Below are positions 1-5,054 of a stretch of 5,054 nucleotides of DNA, in pieces. Origin of the DNA: Bacteroidales bacterium. Its GTDB lineage: Bacteria > Bacteroidota > Bacteroidia > Bacteroidales > NBLH01. The stretch is from contig JARGGF010000443.1 of the NCBI GenBank assembly GCA_029210905.1, positions 1 to 5,054 on the forward strand, in the 5' to 3' direction. Position 1 is the first letter of the stretch. Every line of letters starts with the position of its first letter. Made by a program: the position numbers and the translations under genes. Below the pieces are notes generated by a model. It was given only the letters and a program-made list of their open reading frames with translations. It ran no database searches and was not told the DNA's origin.

Positions 1-1051
1 CTAAAATTTCATTTTTATCGTTTGTAAAAGAAAATGAATTAGCTACTTTGTAATAGTTATCCTTATCTGTTGTAAATTCGTATGCATATTTGGCAATTAT
101 CATTTTTGAATCGCTATAAGTATATAGTTTAAGCAGCTCAATTACCTGATCAGTTTTAAAACATTTTTTACTTTTAATAATTTGTTTTCCTAAATTAACC
201 TTTGTATTGTTAAACCTTTCCTTGCTTATCTGATTTTTAATTTCCTGAAATTCGGTTGCAGAAACTTCACAGGCAGGTTCATCAGTTACAATTACTACAT
301 TTGTTGATAACAGGCTTTCTATTTCTTTAATATTTTGTTCTTCTTTAAATAATTGACCGGCAAATCTATAATTATCAGGATCATACACTTTTGTATGTGC
401 CCTTTTCAAAAAAGTCAATCTTTCATTTTCTGTTCTTAAAAGTGAAGCAATTTTGATTGCTTGTTCGGTGGTAAGACATTGGTTGTCAACAATACCGTTG
501 GCTACCATCAATTTTCTATACTCAGAACGTTCTTTAAAAACCCTTTGTGCCAGGTTGCTAAATTCATCATCACGTGGAAAGTTTTTGCAACCTACTTTTC
601 CATAATATCTTCTAAAATCAGGGTATTGAATATTTGGAAAGGTCATTTCTGTATTTGTTGGAACTTCTATCACTTCTGTACTCTCTGTTTTTAATCCGGT
701 AATATAATCATGGAGTCTGAATACAGTTGAAAAGTACATGAAGGTATTGTATACTTCGTAAAAGTTATCCTTGTCTGTAGTGTTAGCATAGGCTTCTTGC
801 ACAAATGAGAGTCTGTTATAATCATTTTCAAATAGTTCTGCTATTTGCTTTACCTGTGTAGTTGAAAGACAATTGTTTTTGGCAATATTTTTCGCAATAG
901 CCAGCTTTTGAGCTTCCCCATTCCTTGAACTAATATTTGAAAATTGCTGAGAAAATACATAATTCGAGATAGGTGTTACACAATTTTTTGTAGTTTGGGC
1001 AAAAGCCCCAATTGTAAAAATTGAAAATAAAATAATTGCTAATTTTTTCAT
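1..1051 (-). CDS. Secreted protein with three tandem DUF4476-like units (3' end cut off by the window)
   Basis: I translated the minus strand from the ATG at 1051-1049 and found an open frame of 350 codons with no stop before the left edge, so the C-terminus is missing. The first 18 residues (two lysines, then a hydrophobic run ending GAFA before Gln19) look like a Sec signal peptide cleaved by signal peptidase I, so the protein should be periplasmic or secreted. The rest consists of three helical units at about residues 24-117, 155-249 and 261-350. Each has a Cys, 35 or 36 residues, a second Cys followed by a T-x-Q motif, then a D-x-DN(Y/F) motif and an aromatic-rich end. This pattern matches my recollection of DUF4476, a Bacteroidota domain without an assigned function. 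The last unit is nearly complete at the edge, so perhaps only a few residues are missing. The gene lies in the same direction as the epimerase gene, 104 bases downstream of it, and is probably transcribed separately. No catalytic motif is visible and I assign no function. The reading frame is certain; the domain name is less so. Confidence 0.85.
   Translation of the reverse strand, partial: MKKLAIILFSIFTIGAFAQTTKNCVTPISNYVFSQQFSNISSRNGEAQKLAIAKNIAKNNCLSTTQVKQIAELFENDYNRLSFVQEAYANTTDKDNFYEVYNTFMYFSTVFRLHDYITGLKTESTEVIEVPTNTEMTFPNIQYPDFRRYYGKVGCKNFPRDDEFSNLAQRVFKERSEYRKLMVANGIVDNQCLTTEQAIKIASLLRTENERLTFLKRAHTKVYDPDNYRFAGQLFKEEQNIKEIESLLSTNVVIVTDEPACEVSATEFQEIKNQISKERFNNTKVNLGKQIIKSKKCFKTDQVIELLKLYTYSDSKMIIAKYAYEFTTDKDNYYKVANSFSFTNDKNEIL
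2..982 (-). repeat. Three diverged tandem protein repeats (DUF4476-like units)
   Basis: The units begin at Cys24, Cys155 and Cys261 and pair with Cys61, Cys192 and Cys297, giving spacings of 37, 37 and 36 residues. After the second cysteine the units align almost without gaps: CLSTTQV, CLTTEQA and CFKTDQV, then TTDKDNFYEV, YDPDNYRFA and TTDKDNYYKV. Units 1 and 3 resemble each other more than either resembles unit 2. At DNA level, 14 of 15 bases match between 56-70 and 764-778, which encode the TDKDN segment. A linker of about 35 residues rich in Thr, Glu and Pro separates units 1 and 2, while the second linker is only about 11 residues. Confidence 0.8.
998..1051 (-). other. Predicted Sec signal peptide of the DUF4476-like protein
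   Basis: Residues 1-18 have a short basic start (MKK), a hydrophobic core (LAIILFSIFTIGAF) and a small-residue A-x-A-like site (AFA) just before Gln19. No lipobox cysteine lies near the cleavage site: the first Cys is residue 24 and lacks the L-x-[GA]-C context. Signal peptidase I processing is therefore inferred rather than lipoprotein processing. Confidence 0.75.
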
Positions 1052-1155
1052 TCTTTATTGTTTTTGGTTATATCAACGATAGTTAAAAGCTTATTTGCTC
1101 AGACTTTATAAAAATAAAGCTATTTATTTTTTTCGACATATCTTATTTTAAATGG

Positions 1156-2073
1156 CTATATTTTAGTGGAAAGTTCTTTTAGAGCATCCTCAATTTCTGA
1201 AAACTTAAAGGTGTAACCGCTTGCTTTTATTTTTTCTGCTGATATTCTGCTTCCCTTTAAAATAATATCAGACATTTCACCAAATACTGCTTTTAAAATA
1301 AATTCCGGAATATTTGGTAACCAATAAGGTTTGTTAAAGGATTTAGCAATAGCTTTTGTAAGCTCCTTATTGGTAAGGTGTTGTGGCGCTACACCATTGT
1401 ACGCTCCATGCATCTTTTCATCTTCAATAGCCTTTGTAAATATATTTACTATATCATGGATATGAATCCAGGGCACGTATTGTTTTCCAGAACCAAAAGC
1501 TGCCGCAAGCCCAAACTTAGCTGGTTTAGCCATTTTTGGGTATGCTGCTCCATCCTTACTCAATACTACTCCGGTGCGAATCTTGACGGTCCTAATTCCT
1601 TTCTGTTTAAATAAATCTGCTGCAGACTCCCATTTTTTTCCAATTTCCGCCAAAAAATCACTTCCTGGGCCATCCTCTTCTGTTAGAATTTTATCTGAGG
1701 TGAATGTTCCGTAGTAACCTATAGCTGAAGAGGATATAAACGTTTTTGGCCAAACCTTTTGTTCCAGACAGGCTTGGTAGAGTAATTTAGCCGACTTTAC
1801 CCTGCTATTTTCGATGATTATTTTTTGTGTTGGGCTCCATTTTTTTTCTGAGATATTTTCACCAGCAAGGTGCACAATACATTCAACATTTTTAACTGCT
1901 TCAGAATCAATATTTCCTTTTTCAATATCCCAGTTGTAATGTGTATATGAGTTTTTATCCTGATTATATTTGTTTCTTCCTAAGATACTTATCTTGTATC
2001 CTTCTTTATCCAGTTCTTTAGCAAGCATCCTTCCAATTAATCCACTACCGCCAGTAATCAATACTTTATTCAT
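1156..2073 (-). CDS. TIGR01777-family NAD(P)-binding epimerase-like protein (YfcH/SDR39U1 type)
   Basis: This is a 305-residue extended short-chain dehydrogenase-like protein whose substrate is unknown in the family; it is probably cytosolic. The N-terminal Rossmann motif TGGSGLIG (residues 7-14) binds NAD(P). HLAGENI (68-74), SSSAIGYYG (114-122), RTGVVLS (166-172) and WIHIHDIV (202-209) are hallmarks of the TIGR01777 family. The last 55 or so residues (from about 251, LPNIPEFILK to the end) match the C-terminal DUF1731 domain. The classical Y-x3-K catalytic pair is not evident around Tyr120/121, as is usual for this family. The frame is open back to an ATG at 2151, but the upstream 26 residues are not Rossmann-like and the family normally starts right at the first beta strand. 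I therefore chose the ATG at 2073, giving MNKVLITGG; the ATG at 2079 is a close alternative. It is divergent from crtI. The family assignment is firm; the role and any link to carotenoids are not known. Confidence 0.93.
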   Translation of the reverse strand: MNKVLITGGSGLIGRMLAKELDKEGYKISILGRNKYNQDKNSYTHYNWDIEKGNIDSEAVKNVECIVHLAGENISEKKWSPTQKIIIENSRVKSAKLLYQACLEQKVWPKTFISSSAIGYYGTFTSDKILTEEDGPGSDFLAEIGKKWESAADLFKQKGIRTVKIRTGVVLSKDGAAYPKMAKPAKFGLAAAFGSGKQYVPWIHIHDIVNIFTKAIEDEKMHGAYNGVAPQHLTNKELTKAIAKSFNKPYWLPNIPEFILKAVFGEMSDIILKGSRISAEKIKASGYTFKFSEIEDALKELSTKI

Positions 2074-2226
2074 AATCATTGAATTTTTTTCTGGTAAATT
2101 TAATAATTCTTTGAACAAATTTGATTGAAGCTTGTTTATTATTTGTAACAATTCTAAATAACTTTTTTAAACATTATTTTTAAAGCTATATTAAATAAGC
2201 CAGGATAAAATATCGTAATCAACATA
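2074..2226. promoter_or_regulatory. Divergent intergenic region expected to hold promoters for the epimerase gene and the crt operon
   Basis: This very AT-rich stretch lies between two divergently oriented genes, so both promoters should be here or overlap the gene starts. Neither a clean Bacteroidota sigma-A promoter (TTTG, about 19 bases, TA-N2-TTTG) nor a good Shine-Dalgarno sequence is seen on either strand. The nearest plus-strand matches are a TTTG at 2142-2145 and TA-rich boxes at 2159-2166 and 2175-2182, but their spacings of about 13 and 29 bases do not fit. A perfect 8-base palindrome, CAAATTTG, sits at 2116-2123 but is too short to call an operator. The function is inferred from gene orientation only. 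Confidence 0.4.
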
Positions 2227-3687
2227 ATGAAAAAAATAGCAATTATAGGATCTGGGTTTTCTTCACTTTCAGCAGCAGCTTATCTTGCAAAAGAAGGTTT
2301 TCAGGTAGATGTTTTTGAGAAAAACGAAACAGTGGGAGGGAGGGCCAGACAATACCAACAAGAAGGATTTACTTTTGATATGGGACCTACCTGGTATTGG
2401 ATGCCCGATGTTTTTGAGCGATTTTTTAGCGACCTGGGTAAAAAACGCGAAGACTATTATCAATTAGAATTACTGGATCCTTCGTATCGCATCTATTATG
2501 CTGAAAATGAATACATTGATATAAAGCCCGATGAAGAATACCTATGTTCAATTTTCGAAAAATATCAGCCGGGAAGTGCTGTTTTTCTTAGAAAATTTTT
2601 AAAAGAAGCAAAAGATAACTACAATATTGCCATAAAAGATTTGGTTTATCGTCCGGGAATGTCTCCTTTGGAATTGGTAAATACCAAAACAATGAAAAGG
2701 CTTCACTTGTTTTTAAAGTCAATTCAGAAACAAGTGCGTTCAAAAATTAAACACCCTTATTTATTTCAATTGCTTGAATTTCCTGTGTTGTTTTTAGGTG
2801 CAAAACCATCAAACACACCTGCTTTCTATAATTTTATGAATTATGCAGATTTAGCAATGGGAACGTGGTATCCGAAGGGTGGCATGTATGCCGTTGTGGA
2901 GGCCATGAAAAAACTTGCCGAAGAACTTGGTGCTGAATTTCATACTGATGCTGATGTTCATAAAATAAGTACGCAAAATGGTAATGCGAGTGGACTAATT
3001 GTAAATGGTAATGCTCTTTCGTTTGATTCAATTTTGAGCGGAGCCGATTACCACCATACAGAATTGTTGCTTGATGAAGCAAAAAGGGGATATTCAGAAA
3101 AATATTGGAAAAGTAAGACATTTGCCCCATCAGCCCTGTTATTTTATGTGGGTATTAACCGCAAGTTAAAAGGGATTTTACATCATATGCTTTTTTTTGA
3201 TGAGAGTTTTGATAAACATGCCATAGATATTTACGATACGCCACAATGGCCAAAAAAACCATTATTCTACGCCAGTTTCCCTAGCCTTACTGATGAAAGT
3301 TGCGCTCCTGAAGGGTATGAAAATGGCACATTTCTAATTCCGATTGCTACCGGAATTACTGATACAAATGAAATAAGAGAAGAATACTTCCACAAAATAC
3401 TGCACCGCTTTAATAGATTGACAGGACATGATATTAGTAACGATATCATTTTAAAAAAATCATACTCGGTTAACGATTTTATCAAAGATTACAATTCATA
3501 TGGCGGAAATGCCTATGGATTGGCAAATACACTTATGCAAACTGCATTTTTACGTCCTGGTATAAAAAGCAGCAAGGTTAAGGGACTTTATTTTTCAGGT
3601 CAGTTAACTGTGCCCGGACCGGGGGTGCCGCCTGCTTTAATTTCCGGCAAATTATCATCTGAATTAGTTACTAAATACCTAAAATAA
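2227..3687 (+). CDS. crtI: Phytoene desaturase (lycopene-forming), CrtI
   Basis: This 486-residue FAD-dependent, membrane-associated enzyme is predicted to desaturate phytoene stepwise to lycopene. The length fits the family (about 490). The N-terminal dinucleotide fold reads IIGSGFSSLSAA (residues 6-17), ends its second strand at Glu31 for the FAD ribose, and continues into GGRA (37-40) and DMGPTWYWMP (51-60). YPKGGM (215-220) is the conserved mid-protein loop. The C-terminal FAD motif GLYFSGQLTVPGPGVPP (453-469) is the variant I associate with Bacteroidota CrtI; it departs from the proteobacterial A-G-T-H-P-G-T-G form. The third glycine of the GxGxxG motif is Ser13. The ATG at 2227 is chosen because the Rossmann strand begins three residues later; no Shine-Dalgarno sequence precedes it. 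It is the first gene of the crtI-crtB-crtZ set. A CrtD-like 3,4-desaturase is the main alternative, but adjacency to crtB argues for CrtI. Confidence 0.95.
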   Translation: MKKIAIIGSGFSSLSAAAYLAKEGFQVDVFEKNETVGGRARQYQQEGFTFDMGPTWYWMPDVFERFFSDLGKKREDYYQLELLDPSYRIYYAENEYIDIKPDEEYLCSIFEKYQPGSAVFLRKFLKEAKDNYNIAIKDLVYRPGMSPLELVNTKTMKRLHLFLKSIQKQVRSKIKHPYLFQLLEFPVLFLGAKPSNTPAFYNFMNYADLAMGTWYPKGGMYAVVEAMKKLAEELGAEFHTDADVHKISTQNGNASGLIVNGNALSFDSILSGADYHHTELLLDEAKRGYSEKYWKSKTFAPSALLFYVGINRKLKGILHHMLFFDESFDKHAIDIYDTPQWPKKPLFYASFPSLTDESCAPEGYENGTFLIPIATGITDTNEIREEYFHKILHRFNRLTGHDISNDIILKKSYSVNDFIKDYNSYGGNAYGLANTLMQTAFLRPGIKSSKVKGLYFSGQLTVPGPGVPPALISGKLSSELVTKYLK

Positions 3688-3688
3688 A

Positions 3689-4528
3689 ATGAGTTACGAT
3701 TTATACCATACTACCAGTTCAAATATTAGTAAGTTGATTACCAGATCGTATAGTACATCATTTTCAATTGCTGTTTCAACTTTACAACCTAAGATACGTG
3801 CTGATATATACAATATTTATGGCTTTGTTCGTTTGGCCGACGAAATAGTTGACACTTTTCAAGAACACCGAAAAGCAGAACTGCTTTATCGTTTTGAAGC
3901 GCAATTTTATCAGGCATATTACGAAGGAATTAGCTTGAACCCTGTACTTCATGCATTTGTAAGAACTGTGAAAAAATACGATATTTCACTTGATTTGGTG
4001 GACGATTTTATTGAAAGCATGAAAATGGATTTGGGCAAAGTTTTATACAGCAAAAAAAATTATGATAAGTACATACATGGCTCTGCTAATGTAGTTGGAC
4101 TTATGTGCCTTTATGTTTTTGTCGAAGGTGATTTGGAAAAATATGAAAAGCTTAAAAAGCCTGCAATGATGCTGGGCTCTGCCTTTCAAAAAGTAAATTT
4201 TTTACGAGATTTAAAAGATGACATTCATTTATTGGATCGCCAGTATTTTCCTGGTTTTAATTCAAACAATTTTAGTGATGAGATTAAAAAGCAAATTGTT
4301 GCCGAAATTGAAAACGAATTTGCTGACGCATTTCAAGGGGTAAAAAGGTTGCCTGTAAATTCGAGGCTGGCTGTCTATATCGCTTATAAATATTATCGTT
4401 TGTTGTTACGAAAATTAAAACGAACTTCGAGTAAGAAAATATTAACGCAACGGGTCCGTGTTCCAAATTACCAAAAAATGGTAGTTTTGGCCGATTCGTT
4501 TATCCGGCACAAAGTAAATATCATTTAA
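3689..4528 (+). CDS. crtB: Phytoene synthase, CrtB
   Basis: This 279-residue all-helical prenyl transferase of the squalene/phytoene synthase family is predicted to condense two geranylgeranyl diphosphates head-to-head into phytoene, the first committed carotenoid step. RSYSTSF (19-25) is the N-terminal substrate motif. The two Mg-binding aspartate motifs are DEIVD (51-55) and NFLRDLKDD (170-178), followed by DRQYFP (183-188). The family signature region Y-x-H-G-S-A-N-V-V-G (128-137) is recognisable but has Ile129 and Asn134 where many family members have small residues. The start codon lies one base after the crtI stop, which implies a shared transcript and probably coupled translation. Squalene synthase (HpnC/HpnD type) is the main alternative, but the carotenoid neighbours make CrtB much more likely. 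No truncation or frameshift is seen. Confidence 0.95.
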   Translation: MSYDLYHTTSSNISKLITRSYSTSFSIAVSTLQPKIRADIYNIYGFVRLADEIVDTFQEHRKAELLYRFEAQFYQAYYEGISLNPVLHAFVRTVKKYDISLDLVDDFIESMKMDLGKVLYSKKNYDKYIHGSANVVGLMCLYVFVEGDLEKYEKLKKPAMMLGSAFQKVNFLRDLKDDIHLLDRQYFPGFNSNNFSDEIKKQIVAEIENEFADAFQGVKRLPVNSRLAVYIAYKYYRLLLRKLKRTSSKKILTQRVRVPNYQKMVVLADSFIRHKVNII

Positions 4529-4557
4529 CTGTTTATGAATAATAAAATTCTTAACAT

Positions 4558-5022
4558 ATGGCTTTTATTCTAATTATTGCAACATTTGTCTTCATGGAAT
4601 TTGTAGCCTGGTTTGTACATAAGTATATCATGCATGGGCTCTTTTGGAATTTACATGAGGATCATCATAAGAAAACCACCTATGGTTTTTTCGAAAAAAA
4701 TGACTATTTTTTTGTGATTTTTGCAGCTCCGGCAATTGTATTATTTTTTTCTGCCCTTTTTATAAACAGTAATATCCCAATCTATATTGCCAGTGGGATT
4801 ACTTTATACGGACTAGCTTATTTTTTAGTACATGAATTATTTATACACCAGCGGTTTAAGGTTTTAAGAAGAACAGAGAATCGATATTTTAAAGCCATTC
4901 GTAGGGCACATAAGGTGCATCACAAACATTTGGGGAAGGAAGATGGTGAATGTTTTGGAATGTTTGTGGTGCCCTTTAAATTTTACAGGGAGGCATTTAG
5001 TGACAATAAATTAAATGAATAG
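4558..5022 (+). CDS. crtZ: Beta-carotene 3-hydroxylase, CrtZ (membrane di-iron hydroxylase)
   Basis: This 154-residue membrane protein of the fatty acid hydroxylase/sterol desaturase superfamily is predicted to hydroxylate the beta rings of beta-carotene at C3, giving beta-cryptoxanthin and then zeaxanthin, using O2 and reduced ferredoxin. All four histidine motifs for the di-iron site are intact: HKYIMH (21-26), HEDHH (33-37), HELFIH (92-97) and HKVHH (118-122). Hydrophobic segments at about 3-20, 50-69 and 73-91 fit the multi-pass topology. The length is typical of bacterial CrtZ. The ATG at 4558 lies 29 bases after the crtB stop, and the first membrane segment starts immediately after it; there is no clear Shine-Dalgarno sequence. 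Its presence implies that a lycopene cyclase exists in this genome, since the enzyme needs cyclised rings. A generic sterol desaturase-family label is the alternative, but the short length and context favour CrtZ. Confidence 0.93.
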   Translation: MAFILIIATFVFMEFVAWFVHKYIMHGLFWNLHEDHHKKTTYGFFEKNDYFFVIFAAPAIVLFFSALFINSNIPIYIASGITLYGLAYFLVHELFIHQRFKVLRRTENRYFKAIRRAHKVHHKHLGKEDGECFGMFVVPFKFYREAFSDNKLNE

Positions 5023-5054
5023 TTATTTTTAAACAACAGTTTATTAATAATTTC

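Larger units (their letters stand above)
2227..5022 (+). other. Putative crtI-crtB-crtZ operon
   Basis: Three genes on the same strand with gaps of 1 and 29 bases and no hairpin-plus-T-tract between them form a probable single transcriptional unit. The 32 bases after crtZ (5023-5054) hold no terminator and no start codon, so the transcript may continue into a gene beyond the window. A lycopene cyclase would be the natural guess, but nothing here shows it. Confidence 0.8.

Noticed and set aside
461..694. Plus-strand 77-codon open frame
   Set aside because: It lies wholly inside the minus-strand DUF4476-like gene, has no family resemblance, and is best explained as a shadow of that coding frame.
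1104..1119. Possible terminator hairpin (CTTTAT, four A, ATAAAG) followed by a T-rich run on the plus strand
   Set aside because: The 6-base stem has only one G-C pair. The T-rich run is on the wrong side for the minus-strand epimerase gene, and no plus-strand gene ends here.
2116..2123. Palindrome CAAATTTG in the divergent region as a regulator site
   Set aside because: An 8-base AT-rich palindrome is expected by chance here and it does not extend further on either side.
2834..3130. Minus-strand 98-codon open frame within crtI
   Set aside because: It is antisense to a well-conserved CrtI coding region and is rich in His, Tyr and Gln as expected from a complementary frame; there is no start context or homology.
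4535..4573. Twelve-codon open frame between crtB and crtZ overlapping the crtZ start out of frame
   Set aside because: It could act as a leader for translational coupling, but such short frames are common by chance in AT-rich DNA and there is no ribosome-binding site or conservation evidence.
5030..5043. Small inverted repeat TAAAC/GTTTA after crtZ
   Set aside because: A 5-base AT-rich stem with no following T tract is too weak for a terminator.

Overview
The window looks like a chromosomal piece of a pigmented, low-GC member of the Bacteroidota, most likely near Flavobacteriales. This is inferred from three things: the AT-rich base composition, the lack of clear Shine-Dalgarno sequences before the genes, and the gene families present (a secreted multi-DUF4476 protein, and CrtI/CrtB/CrtZ proteins of the Bacteroidota type). 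No RNA genes, insertion sequences, CRISPR arrays or phage genes were seen.

Layout: the left fifth (1-1051, minus strand) is the 5' part of a gene for a secreted protein that runs off the left edge. It carries three tandem DUF4476-like units, each with its own cysteine pair. A 104-base AT-rich gap follows. Next is a minus-strand gene (1156-2073) for a TIGR01777-family NAD(P)-binding epimerase-like protein of unknown substrate, related to E. coli YfcH. A divergent intergenic region of about 150 bases (2074-2226) separates it from a plus-strand carotenoid cluster that fills the right half: crtI (phytoene desaturase), crtB (phytoene synthase) one base later, and crtZ (beta-carotene hydroxylase) 29 bases later. 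The window ends 32 bases after crtZ.

How the genes work together: CrtB joins two geranylgeranyl diphosphates into phytoene, CrtI desaturates phytoene to lycopene, and CrtZ hydroxylates beta-carotene rings to give zeaxanthin. The linking lycopene cyclase (CrtY or CrtYcd) and the geranylgeranyl diphosphate synthase (CrtE) are not in the window and must be elsewhere if the pathway is complete. The gene order suggests a single transcript reading rightward, perhaps continuing into a cyclase gene.

The region is mostly ordinary pigment biosynthesis. I found no convincing undescribed system. The least explained item is the three-unit cysteine-paired secreted protein at the left edge.
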